From: Bacteroidota bacterium | Lineage (GTDB): Bacteria; Bacteroidota; Bacteroidia; Chitinophagales; Chitinophagaceae | Length of the DNA stretch: 41,925 bases | Reading direction: 5' to 3' | Assembly (NCBI GenBank): GCA_947476825.1 | Contig: CANJRV010000019.1 | Location: forward strand, 1-41,925 | Part shown: positions 17,208 to 25,076 of the stretch, in pieces | How the letters are laid out: each line of letters starts with the position of its first letter | Numbering within the stretch: the stretch's first letter is position 1 | Notes under the pieces: model-generated | Told to the model about the DNA's origin: nothing | What the model saw: only the letters and a program-made list of their open reading frames with translations | The model's database searches: none | Position numbers and translations under genes: made by a program

Positions 17208-17936
17208 ATGACAAAGCAATATTCTTTCTTATTAGGTTTTATTCTTCTTTGGCAAATTGCGTGTACGCAAAGCACCGAACATGCACGAACAGTTGCAGTT
17301 TCAGACTATTTGAAAGCACTTACAGAAACAAAGAATGAAATATTGATTGATGTACGTACGCCAGGTGAATTTGCACAAGAGCATTTGAATAATGCCATGA
17401 ATATTGATTTTCAAGGAAATGATTTTGAAAAAAGAATAGAAACATTGGATAGGAATAGACCCATATTTGTATATTGCCTTGCTGGTAGTAGAAGTGCGGA
17501 TGCGATGAATGTGATGGTGAAAAAAGGGTTTACGAATGTGACCAATATGAAAGGAGGTATACTGCAATGGAAAGCGCTCAATTACCCACTCAATACGACG
17601 GACCTCCACGCAAAAACAAATACTTGGAAAGGAATGACAGAGGCAGATTTTGATAAAATCACAAATGGTGATATGCCAGTGTTGATTGATTTTAATGCTG
17701 TTTGGTGCGGTCCTTGTAAAATGTTGAAACCTATATTGGATGAGATTCAAACGGAATATGCTGGTAAAATAAAAGTTGTTCCTATTGATATTGATGAAAA
17801 CAAATCGCTTGCTGACAAAATGAAAATTCGCCAAATTCCTTTTATGATTTATTATAAAAAGGGAAAGGTGATGATGAACATTGAAGGTTATTCCGATAAG
17901 GAAAGCATTATTGAAAGTTGTAAATTGAAGAAATAA
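17208..17936 (+). CDS. Rhodanese-thioredoxin fusion lipoprotein
   Basis: 242 residues. Lipobox LLWQIAC (Cys19) indicates lipid anchoring. Residues about 27-130 are a rhodanese domain with an active-site loop FVYCLAGSRS (Cys90), and residues about 140-242 a thioredoxin domain with WCGPC (Cys167, Cys170) and the cis-proline segment IRQIPFMIYY. Rhodaneses carry sulfur as a persulfide and thioredoxins reduce disulfides, so the fusion could release bound sulfur as sulfide or repair persulfides in the periplasm. That role is inferred from the domain pair. Both catalytic cysteines are present. It is transcribed alone. Confidence 0.88.
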   Translation: MTKQYSFLLGFILLWQIACTQSTEHARTVAVSDYLKALTETKNEILIDVRTPGEFAQEHLNNAMNIDFQGNDFEKRIETLDRNRPIFVYCLAGSRSADAMNVMVKKGFTNVTNMKGGILQWKALNYPLNTTDLHAKTNTWKGMTEADFDKITNGDMPVLIDFNAVWCGPCKMLKPILDEIQTEYAGKIKVVPIDIDENKSLADKMKIRQIPFMIYYKKGKVMMNIEGYSDKESIIESCKLKK

Positions 17937-18010
17937 TTATTTTCTAATTGGTGAACTTTTGTTTGTAGAGAGATTTTTCTGAAGGCGCTATTAAAAATGA
18001 AAATTATTGG

Positions 18011-18143
18011 GGCGGCAGACACGTCCTGATGATAAATATCAGGATCCGTTTCTGCTTAAAACAACGCCATCCAGACTTTCCGTTCCAATCTTTTTGCTTG
18101 CTTCGTAGCAAAAAGGATTTCCACTACAATCGTTGCCGCAATA
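18011..18143 (-). repeat. Dispersed intergenic repeat, copy 2, with a 52-bp insertion
   Basis: Minus-strand copy of the element seen at 14325: it reads GGCGGCAGACACG on the plus strand and ends GCCGCAATA. After the first 13 bp there is an extra 52 bp (18024-18075) not present in the other copies, starting with the hairpin TCCTGAT/ATCAGGA. The rest of the core (18076-18143) matches copy 1 closely, including the TTTTTGC...GCAAAAA hairpin. It fills the gap 17937-18304, in which I see no gene. Confidence 0.8.
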
Positions 18144-18304
18144 CAGCCTCGATTAACAATAATTACTCCGTTCAATATTTGTGTAGCCTGATATAGAAAG
18201 AAACAAAATTGTCTTATTCGGTTGTATTGCTACATTTTATTATTTGAAGATGGTATTCAAGAGAACACATTTTTTTTATACATTTATCTCCTAAAAAATA
18301 ATTC

Positions 18305-20467
18305 ATGAAACAATGCTTAACCATTTTATTTTTATTCTTGGCATTCTCCTCTATTGCACAAAGTAAAAAGGAAATCACTTTAGAAGATGTGTTTACGAAA
18401 GGGACATTTAAACAAGATGCTGTTTCTGGTTTTCGTTCCATGAAAGATGGCATACATTATTCTGAAATCAATGAAGAAAAGAAATTAGTGCAAGTTCGTT
18501 TTCAAGATGGTAAAGAAGAGGGAATCCTTGCCGATTTTAAAGAGATACAATACAAGGATGAAGTATTAAAAATTGATGATTATGCCTTCAATGAGGAAGA
18601 GACCAAATTATTGCTGTTTACAGAAAGTGAAAATATTTATCGCCGCTCGGTATTGCATAAAGTATACGTTTATGATATTCAATCGAAGGAAGTTATAGCT
18701 ATAAAGGATGCTAAAATTTTGCATGCTGCATTTGCTCCAAAGGGAGATAAAGTAGCGTATGTATTCGAAAATAATTTGTATTACATGGATTTGAATTCTA
18801 TGGAAACAGTGGCTATCACCGATGGTGGAGATTATAATAGCATCAACGGAAATTGTGATTGGGTTTACGAAGAAGAATTTGAATTTACGAAGGCATACGA
18901 ATGGAGCGCAGAAGGCGATTATATTGCTTATTACCATTTTGATCAAAGTGCAGTGCCAGAATATAATTATGCGATTTATGATAAATTATATCCAACAGAT
19001 TACAGATATAAATACCCAAAAGCTGGAGAGAAAAATTCGACTGTTAGTATTTTTATATATCAATTAAGGAACGATAAAACCACGCGCTGCGATATTGGTG
19101 ATGAAACGGATATGTATATCCCACGTATCAAAATAAATCCATTTAATAATGCACTGATTATTTATCGTATGAATCGTTTACAAAACCAATTGGAATTTTT
19201 ACAAGCAGATACAAAAACAGGAGCTACAAGAATTATTTACACAGAAACGAATAAATATTACATAGAAATTAATGATGATATTGTATTCTTTAAAAATAGA
19301 AATGCCTTTGTGCATATGTCTGAAAAGGAAGGATACAATCACATTTATTTGCACGATATAGAAGATAATCACTCTTCCAGAATTACAAGTGGCGAATGGG
19401 ATGATGTTAGCCTATTTGGCGTAGATGAAAAACAAAATACCATTTATTATTTGAGTGCCGAGAAGTCGCCTATGGATAGAAATTTATATACTATCGCAAC
19501 GAATGGAGAAAATAAAAAAATGATAAGTACTGACAAGGGATGGCATGATATTTCCTTCAGTGAAGGCTTTCAGTTTTATATGGACAAATTTTCTTATCTC
19601 AATCATGTGCCAGTTTATACCATACATAATGACCAAGGAAATTTAATTAGAACCTTGAAAAGTAATGAGTCTTTAGAAAAGAAGATGAAGGAATATACTT
19701 TATCGAAATTGGAACTCATACAAGTTCCGAATGAAGAAGGCGTGCTATTGAACGCTTGGATGTTGAAGCCTGCCGATTTTTCGGAGAGTAAAAAATATCC
19801 TTTGTTGATGTTTCAATACAGTGGGCCAGGTTCGCAACAAGTTACCAATCAGTTTGCGCCTCGTGAATTTTGGTGGTATCAAATGTTGGCACAAAAAGGA
19901 TATGTGATTGTTTGTGCAGATGGCACTGGCACTGGATTTAGAGGAGAAGAATTTAAAAAGAAAACCTATTTGCAATTGGGTAAATATGAAAGTGATGATC
20001 AAATAGCAGTTGCAAAATATTTTGCGAAGCAGCCCTATATTGATGCCAAGCGAATTGGTATTTGGGGTTGGAGTTTTGGTGGATATATGAGTAGTATTTG
20101 TATACTCAAAGGCGCCGATGTTTTTAAGTCTGCTATTGCAGTTGCACCAGTTACCAATTGGCGATATTATGATAATATTTATACAGAGCGTTATATGCGA
20201 ACACCACAAGAAAATGGAAATGGTTACGATGATAATTCGCCAGTAACCATGACAGATAAACTCAAAGGCAAATATCTATTGATACATGGAACAGCCGATG
20301 ATAATGTTCATTTTCAAAATTCAGTGATGATGGTAGATGCTTTGATTAAGTCCAACAAAGATTTTGATAGTGAGTATTACCCCAATAAAAATCATGGTAT
20401 CAGTGGTGGTGTAACTCGTTTACAATTATATCGTAGATTGACCAGATTTATTTTGGAAGATTTGTAG
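18305..20467 (+). CDS. S9 family serine peptidase, dipeptidyl peptidase IV type
   Basis: 720 residues, signal peptide 1-18. The N-terminal two-thirds is a DPP IV beta-propeller (VYEEEFEFTKAYEWSAEGDY contains the paired Glu that binds the substrate amino terminus in this family). The C-terminal alpha/beta hydrolase has the nucleophile in GWSFGGYMSS (Ser590), Asp665 or Asp666 in HGTADDNVHF and His697 in NKNHGISGG. These enzymes remove X-Pro or X-Ala dipeptides from peptides in the periplasm. Full length for the family. The gene stands alone on the plus strand; its stop converges with the 20539-21732 gene 71 bp away. Confidence 0.95.
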   Translation: MKQCLTILFLFLAFSSIAQSKKEITLEDVFTKGTFKQDAVSGFRSMKDGIHYSEINEEKKLVQVRFQDGKEEGILADFKEIQYKDEVLKIDDYAFNEEETKLLLFTESENIYRRSVLHKVYVYDIQSKEVIAIKDAKILHAAFAPKGDKVAYVFENNLYYMDLNSMETVAITDGGDYNSINGNCDWVYEEEFEFTKAYEWSAEGDYIAYYHFDQSAVPEYNYAIYDKLYPTDYRYKYPKAGEKNSTVSIFIYQLRNDKTTRCDIGDETDMYIPRIKINPFNNALIIYRMNRLQNQLEFLQADTKTGATRIIYTETNKYYIEINDDIVFFKNRNAFVHMSEKEGYNHIYLHDIEDNHSSRITSGEWDDVSLFGVDEKQNTIYYLSAEKSPMDRNLYTIATNGENKKMISTDKGWHDISFSEGFQFYMDKFSYLNHVPVYTIHNDQGNLIRTLKSNESLEKKMKEYTLSKLELIQVPNEEGVLLNAWMLKPADFSESKKYPLLMFQYSGPGSQQVTNQFAPREFWWYQMLAQKGYVIVCADGTGTGFRGEEFKKKTYLQLGKYESDDQIAVAKYFAKQPYIDAKRIGIWGWSFGGYMSSICILKGADVFKSAIAVAPVTNWRYYDNIYTERYMRTPQENGNGYDDNSPVTMTDKLKGKYLLIHGTADDNVHFQNSVMMVDALIKSNKDFDSEYYPNKNHGISGGVTRLQLYRRLTRFILEDL

Positions 20468-20538
20468 GGGGGTAGGGTAAACAGTAAAGTGTTAATTGAA
20501 TTTGAATAGGCAAATTTCTATAAAATGGTATTGCCATT

Positions 20539-21732
20539 TCAGTGATGAATTAATTCTTTAATTATTTGTTCAATCTCCGCATCATCTTTTTCTGAGTAGC
20601 CAATAGTTTGATGTTTCAGTTTCCCATTTTTGTCTATAATAAATAGAGTTGGATAACCTGATATTTCTAATGTATGCAAGCTTTTATCTTTGCTTACAAG
20701 CATCGGATAGTCTACTTTTTCTCGGGTTATAAATTGCATACATTTTTTTAATTTATAATCACTGGTGTCTATCATATTCACACCAATGACTTCAATGTCG
20801 TCGCCATATTGATGATATAATTTATTGAGAAATGGAACCGTTTTTGTGCAATAGAAACAAGAGCTATACCAAAAATCGTATACCTTTATTTTCGTTGGAT
20901 TTGATGTACTTACATATTTACTTTTCGTTTGTAGAATATTGCCATGGAATGTTGGAAATGTATATGTTGAATCATAAATAACTTCTTTGGGTTTATTTGA
21001 TCTGTGAAATACTATCAATGAATATTTAGATTCTATTTGATGGATTCTATTTTCAATATCTGTCACTTTTATTTTATCAAATTGAATATTTTTCAACGCC
21101 CATTCTTTGCGTTCTATTTGATCTTTGAGATAGGTAACACGTGAAATATATTCGATTTGATAGTTTGCTTTGTTAATAAGGATAGTTTTTTGGCAATCAT
21201 GAAAATCCTCATCATCTGGGAAGTTAATATGCACAAGTAGATATTTCATTTTATGCATAACTGTATCTTGCAAAGTAACTCTATTCGTTGTATCCAGCAT
21301 GGTTTGGATTAACTTGTCTGGTTTCAAAAAATAGGTGTTTATGAATTCGCCATCTATATTTCCTGTGATAGGAAATATTTCATTTTTGGCAGGATCAAAA
21401 CTGGTAAATTCTTTTTTATTGTAATTAAAAACGTATAGTTTATTCAGGTCATATATTTTTTCTGTATTCGATGTCGCATCTACTCTTGTATACGTAAACA
21501 AGCCATTAAAAATACTATCATCCATTTTTCTTATGACTTGGCAATGTCCATTCATTTTTAAAAATGTATCATCGTCGAAAGTTTTTATTTTATATGCTAC
21601 ATCATAGGAAATAGAACGATGGCTTTTGTACAACTCGACTACTTTATACACCAAGTCAATATTTTTTTGGCTGAATGTATTGAAAATACTGCAAATGAAT
21701 AGTGTGAAAAGTAGTGCAGGAAATTTAAACAT
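20539..21732 (-). CDS. TlpA-like exported thioredoxin-fold protein with a LytTR-type promoter
   Basis: 397 residues with a signal peptide ending FNTFSQ. Residues about 25-255 form a beta-rich domain with outer-membrane-lipoprotein-carrier character (KMDDSIFNGLFTYTRVD, KMKYLLVHINFPDDE). Residues about 255-397 are a TlpA-like thioredoxin fold with FWYSSCFYCTKTVP (Cys292, Cys295) and the cis-proline EISGYPTLF (Pro361). It probably reduces or oxidises disulfides in the periplasm. The start ATG is 26 bp from a promoter (21758) that has two upstream direct repeats matching those at 25880, so it likely belongs to the same LytTR regulon as 22772-25496. Confidence 0.82.
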   Translation of the reverse strand: MFKFPALLFTLFICSIFNTFSQKNIDLVYKVVELYKSHRSISYDVAYKIKTFDDDTFLKMNGHCQVIRKMDDSIFNGLFTYTRVDATSNTEKIYDLNKLYVFNYNKKEFTSFDPAKNEIFPITGNIDGEFINTYFLKPDKLIQTMLDTTNRVTLQDTVMHKMKYLLVHINFPDDEDFHDCQKTILINKANYQIEYISRVTYLKDQIERKEWALKNIQFDKIKVTDIENRIHQIESKYSLIVFHRSNKPKEVIYDSTYTFPTFHGNILQTKSKYVSTSNPTKIKVYDFWYSSCFYCTKTVPFLNKLYHQYGDDIEVIGVNMIDTSDYKLKKCMQFITREKVDYPMLVSKDKSLHTLEISGYPTLFIIDKNGKLKHQTIGYSEKDDAEIEQIIKELIHH

Positions 21733-21757
21733 GAGGTGTATGTTTTTGCTTGTGAAA

Positions 21758-21789
21758 CAAATATAAGATAATGAACCTCACGCTTGCAA
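21758..21789 (-). promoter_or_regulatory. Bacteroidota promoter of the TlpA-like gene
   Basis: On the minus strand TTG (21787-21789), exactly 21 nt, then TATATTTG (21758-21765). This is a full match to the TTG-N20ish-TAnnTTTG promoter. The start codon at 21732 would follow a leader of about 20 nt. The same boxes with the same 21-nt spacing occur at 25842-25873. Confidence 0.75.
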
Positions 21790-21795
21790 GAGGAA

Positions 21796-21828
21796 TTGAG
21801 TAACTCGGCAAATTCTTGAGTAACTCGG
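21796..21828 (-). promoter_or_regulatory. Direct-repeat operator, probable LytTR response-regulator site, copy 1
   Basis: Two copies of CCGAGTTACTCAA (minus strand) at 21796-21808 and 21816-21828, spaced exactly 20 bp start to start. The inner copy lies directly upstream of the -33 box. Paired direct repeats about 20-21 bp apart upstream of a promoter are the known arrangement for LytTR regulators such as AgrA and ComE. A LytTR response regulator is encoded at 26122-26868. Binding is inferred. Confidence 0.6.
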
Positions 21829-21926
21829 AATTTTGAAGGCTGATCAACATCAATCCACTGCTAATAGGTATGGAATGAACACCTAAGATGGCTTACTTGT
21901 TATAGGTATTGAATGAAGATATTAGC

Positions 21927-21948
21927 TGGCGCGGGTTTGCAACCCGTG
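21927..21948 (-). repeat. REP element, left copy flanking the transposase
   Basis: 22 bp that are the exact reverse complement of 22562-22583, with the core GGGTTTGCAACCC. Together they bracket the REP-associated transposase at 21966-22526. The core can form a short hairpin (GGGTT/AACCC). Confidence 0.85.
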
Positions 21949-21965
21949 CCTAAATTGTTTGTCTT

Positions 21966-22526
21966 TTATTCTGTAATAAATATTATGTCAAGTAGTCCAC
22001 AATTTTGGTTATAATAATAATCTCTCGCACTGCTGTATACATATGCTTCCGCATTATCTACATAAAATTCTGTCACAGGGTTATTGTGTACATATATTAA
22101 TTTTTGATGGATTACTTCTTCACTCCAAACTTCTAGAGGATGGTTATCTTGTCGCCAAAACTGATAATCTTTATTACCGCTATTAGCTTTACCAGCTTGA
22201 TTAAAAATGTCCAGCATCCATTCTCTTCTACTTTCATGTACATTATTTGAAATAGTCTTTATCATCAACTTACTTGTATGTTTCTTGAAATCACGAATTA
22301 TGTCTTGTAGTAAAAACCCTGTTTTAGCTCGGGCTATTAAATGCACATGATTTGTCATAATACACCATGCAAATATTTCCAGTCCTTTTTCATTTTGGCA
22401 ATACTTCAAATTTTCAACGATGATATTTTTGTACTCTTTTCGAGTAAATACATCTACCCATTCAACTGTAGCGAAACTAATAAAATAACATCCTTCACTA
22501 TTTTTGAACTTATATTTTGTACTCAT
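21966..22526 (-). CDS. REP-associated tyrosine transposase (RAYT), Y1/IS200-like
   Basis: 186 residues. The HUH motif NHVHLI (His60, His62) is preceded by IFAWCIMTN, and the C-terminal YVHNNPV with the upstream FWRQDNHPLEVW pattern is typical of RAYT proteins. These Y1 nucleases cut and join single-stranded REP hairpins and are thought to spread REP sequences. Flanking REP copies at 21927 and 22562 are exact inverted 22-mers, and three more tandem copies lie upstream of its start codon, which supports a recent or maintained association. Catalytic Tyr position was not assigned with confidence. It sits between genes of the same strand. Confidence 0.9.
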   Translation of the reverse strand: MSTKYKFKNSEGCYFISFATVEWVDVFTRKEYKNIIVENLKYCQNEKGLEIFAWCIMTNHVHLIARAKTGFLLQDIIRDFKKHTSKLMIKTISNNVHESRREWMLDIFNQAGKANSGNKDYQFWRQDNHPLEVWSEEVIHQKLIYVHNNPVTEFYVDNAEAYVYSSARDYYYNQNCGLLDIIFITE

Positions 22527-22561
22527 TTATTTTAATGATTTGTAATTTTTTGATTAGAGGT

Positions 22562-22725
22562 CACGGGTTGCAAACCCGCGCCAGCGAATAACTTTAGCGT
22601 ATTTTGAAGGCATTGTCACGGGTTGTAAACTCGCGCCAGCGAATGACAGCGAATAGCTTTAGGGTATTTTATGGGCATTGTCACTGGTTGCAAACCCTCG
22701 CCAGCGAAAGACTTTAGGGCATATT
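22562..22725 (-). repeat. Three tandem REP units upstream of the RAYT gene
   Basis: Unit 1 starts at 22562, unit 2 at 22617 and unit 3 at 22682 (periods 55 and 65 bp). Each has the core CACGGGTTGCAAACC followed by CGCGCCAGCGAA and a spacer containing CTTTAG.GTATTTT. Units 2 and 3 differ from unit 1 by a few bases in the core and unit 2 carries a partial duplication (GACAGCGAAT). The first unit is the exact inverse of the left REP copy. Confidence 0.85.
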
Positions 22726-22771
22726 AATTCAAGACATGTATTGTACTTTTTTTGAATAATATTCTTTTATT

Positions 22772-23809
22772 CTACAAATGATTATTCAAATAAAACCCTA
22801 AGGATAATTGATTCAGAATTAGAGGTTTTGGGTTGAGCGAACTGTTAAAAGAAATTTTACTTCGAAGTGTGAGTCGCACATATTTTAGCAGAATAATATG
22901 TAAGGCATTATTGGCATCGATTGAATAATAATGAATATCTCCAAGATGATTGAGTGGAGTAAACATATTGCCATAAAATTCCCAATGAAAATATTTGTTG
23001 AGGTGTTGCATGGGAACTGTCGTGGTAAGTGTTGCGCCAAATTCTGCTTTTTTGCGTTGACCTTTATCGAGTCCATTAATGTTTTCAACTTCTCTCGATT
23101 CAAATATTTTTTGGTTTCGAATTTTAGTAACTTTACTACTTCCCAAACCAAGATTAATTGTTGCATTTTGTGGACCTTCATACGTGATGCCACCTGCATA
23201 GAATATAGTGCCAGGGCTCATGAAACCATCATAGAGGTAGCGTTCATTTGCACCGCTTATGCTGTTTCTATATTGATGTGTATTCCAAAGTTTGGTTTGT
23301 GTATTTGCAGTAAGTGAGATGTATAATTTCTTTTTGTAGAATGGATAATACACACTGTTTTTGAAATTTAATTGATCTTGTGTTTTCATAGTGGTACTAT
23401 CAAAAAAATGGCGAACACCGTAATCATTGAATAGGTAAGTATCCCATTTTAATTTACGATATTCTATATTGTTTTTGATATCCATATTGTAATAGAAGTA
23501 GACATTATTGATGTCGTTGCTATTGTTGCTATTGAAATTTTTGATTATCGTTAAGGTGGTGTACACATCATAATATAAAATCCAATGAAAGGTGCGTTTA
23601 GCAATTTGCGCTGCATCGATCTTGGAGTTAATATGAGGAGCAGGTGTATACCGAACAGTATCCAAATAATAGGGGATTATTTGTTGTAGGTATGCAGGGA
23701 TTATTGGGTTAATGGAATCATTTTTGTGTGGAAATAAAATGCTTGTTTGCGCTGGAGCACTGAGGCTCCAGACGCAAGCGAAGCAGATGAGTAAATAGAA
23801 TTTACACAT
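22772..23809 (-). CDS. DUF3078-like outer-membrane beta-barrel protein
   Basis: 345 residues, signal peptide ending LSAPAQ. The second half matches the Bacteroidota DUF3078 barrel pattern: FMSPGTIFYAGGITYEG, then NLGLGSSKVTKIRNQ, GQRKKAEFGATLTT and terminal strands ending LSLGFYLNNHL. The N-terminal 130 residues are less familiar. It is the last gene of the run starting at the 25842 promoter and begins 17 bp after the 23827 stop, so it is likely co-transcribed. The function of DUF3078 barrels is unknown; here, an outer-membrane partner for the small secreted proteins is an inference from position. Confidence 0.6.
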   Translation of the reverse strand: MCKFYLLICFACVWSLSAPAQTSILFPHKNDSINPIIPAYLQQIIPYYLDTVRYTPAPHINSKIDAAQIAKRTFHWILYYDVYTTLTIIKNFNSNNSNDINNVYFYYNMDIKNNIEYRKLKWDTYLFNDYGVRHFFDSTTMKTQDQLNFKNSVYYPFYKKKLYISLTANTQTKLWNTHQYRNSISGANERYLYDGFMSPGTIFYAGGITYEGPQNATINLGLGSSKVTKIRNQKIFESREVENINGLDKGQRKKAEFGATLTTTVPMQHLNKYFHWEFYGNMFTPLNHLGDIHYYSIDANNALHIILLKYVRLTLRSKISFNSSLNPKPLILNQLSLGFYLNNHL

Positions 23810-23826
23810 AACGGTTGGGGTTTTAT

Positions 23827-24228
23827 TTACTCGTGAAAAACGACAGTATATATTTTATTTTTATACTGCATGGGATATATTCCTTTCTTAATTTTATAGT
23901 CTTTTGGCATTTGTAAGGCAATTGCCACATCATCTGGAATGCTAAAATCTTCTTCCAAAGGGAACTCCGATTTATTGCTTAGCAAGCCAGCAAATATGCC
24001 GTTGAGATCAATGTCTTCTTGTTTGAATTCCATACTAAAACTTTGGGCATTGGGTTCGGCGAAAACATAAGTTGCTTTTATGGTATTCGCTACTTTTGCA
24101 GGACAATTAAAGGCGAGTCCTTTGCAGTCACTTGCACGACCAATGGTTACATTTTTTTCGATTTTACCTGAAGTGATAATAAGACAGAGGCAAATTAAGA
24201 ATAAGCTGAGGGATAAAGTTTGTTTCAT
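23827..24228 (-). CDS. Small secreted cysteine-containing protein B (paralogue of 25077-25496)
   Basis: 133 residues with a signal peptide (about 1-20). The mature N-terminus carries VTIGRASDCKGLAFNC, like VGFTIGKASKNCEKFGLC in the protein at 25077-25496. The C-terminus IYPMQYKNKIYTVVF resembles KYPLSYNNGVYSITI of the same protein. Both therefore belong to one family of small, all-beta-looking exported proteins with a conserved cysteine pair near the N-terminus. I do not recognise a named domain. It lies between a thioredoxin-like lipoprotein and a DUF3078-like barrel, all on one strand. Confidence 0.7.
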   Translation of the reverse strand: MKQTLSLSLFLICLCLIITSGKIEKNVTIGRASDCKGLAFNCPAKVANTIKATYVFAEPNAQSFSMEFKQEDIDLNGIFAGLLSNKSEFPLEEDFSIPDDVAIALQMPKDYKIKKGIYPMQYKNKIYTVVFHE

Positions 24229-24307
24229 AACGTTTTTGGTTTTGAGGGTTTGTAATGGTGTTTGATTTAGTCAGGATATAAGCGAATTCAAAGATGTATT
24301 AGAAGAT

Positions 24308-24421
24308 TTAATTCTTGATTTCTTCTTTAGGAGGGTCCATGTTTAGACCAACAATAATTATTTCTTTTTTATAAGGTAGGAGTTCTTTGTTACTTGCTAA
24401 AAAATAGTGCCTAGAATTAAA
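24308..24421 (-). pseudogene. Remnant resembling the C-terminus of the 24438-24995 lipoprotein family
   Basis: A 37-codon open stretch without a start codon sits in the 209-bp gap between two genes of the operon. It reads HYFLASNKELLPYKKEIIIV and then GLNMDPP. The pattern K-[KL]-[EK]-[IV]-x-I-[VI]-x-L-N-x-D aligns with KLKVCIILLNEDNLY at the end of the gene at 24438, and with no frame break. I read it as the tail of a deleted tandem duplicate. It is short, so chance similarity is possible. Confidence 0.45.
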
Positions 24422-24437
24422 TTATTTGAAATAGAGT

Positions 24438-24995
24438 TTAATATAAATTATCTTCATTTAACAAAATGATGCATACCTTTAATTTAGTAGAATTGTATAG
24501 ATCTGAAACTGTATTAAATAAAGCCTTTGTAAGCTTTGGTGTAAATTTTGCCCATCCGGCAATTAAATAGTAATCATACTTTTCGTATCTGTATTTTTCT
24601 TGAATAGCTTTCGTTTGTTGCAGGAAATTATCATATGCATTATTTGAATTTTTTATTGGAATGAATATTGTATCTTTTCTTATCGCATCCATGGCTTTCC
24701 AATGGCAAGTTTCACCACCTTCATTAAAAATTAAATTTCTATTTTTGTCAAATATCATAATACTTGGTAATGTGAATTTATTCTTTAAGAGTGTCGCATA
24801 AGTTTCCTCATCTTTTATCATATACAAGGCATCATACGGTACCTTCTTTTTGTTGCAGAATTGTAGTATAGAGTTTTTGCTTTCTTGTTTTGGTGTAATG
24901 TAATTGCCAGAAGCTCGCAATATTAATTTGGAACAAGAGCTAAATAAAGAAGTTGCCAAAAGTATGGTGAGAAAAATTTGTTTAGAGTGATACAT
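24438..24995 (-). CDS. Thioredoxin-like lipoprotein of unknown function
   Basis: 185 residues with a lipobox LFSSC (Cys21) after a hydrophobic signal. The segment LPSIMIFDKNRNLIFNEGG resembles the cis-proline strand and following hairpin of a thioredoxin fold, but there is no CxxC. Cysteines are in LQFCNKKK and GGETCHW. It may be a redox-inactive or single-cysteine partner of the small cysteine proteins on either side. No named family is recognised with certainty. The unit is 42 bp from the hairpin after 25077 and likely part of the same transcript. Confidence 0.55.
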   Translation of the reverse strand: MYHSKQIFLTILLATSLFSSCSKLILRASGNYITPKQESKNSILQFCNKKKVPYDALYMIKDEETYATLLKNKFTLPSIMIFDKNRNLIFNEGGETCHWKAMDAIRKDTIFIPIKNSNNAYDNFLQQTKAIQEKYRYEKYDYYLIAGWAKFTPKLTKALFNTVSDLYNSTKLKVCIILLNEDNLY

Positions 24996-25037
24996 ATTTG
25001 TTCGATTGTTATTTTTATTATCAAATTTTTCATTTTG

Positions 25038-25073
25038 AAATGATACCCCTACTTGAATGTAGGGGTATCATTT
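25038..25073 (-). terminator. Intra-operon hairpin after the first small secreted gene
   Basis: A perfect 15-bp stem (AAATGATACCCCTAC, 6-nt loop and its complement) starts 4 bp beyond the stop at 25077. On the minus strand the hairpin is followed by only a weak T-stretch, so partial termination or mRNA-end protection with read-through into 24995 is the natural reading. It would make the first gene more abundant than the rest. Confidence 0.65.
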
Positions 25074-25076
25074 TTA

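Noticed and set aside
22562-22725. CRISPR array
   Set aside because: Three REP units with unequal periods and similar spacers; no cas genes nearby.
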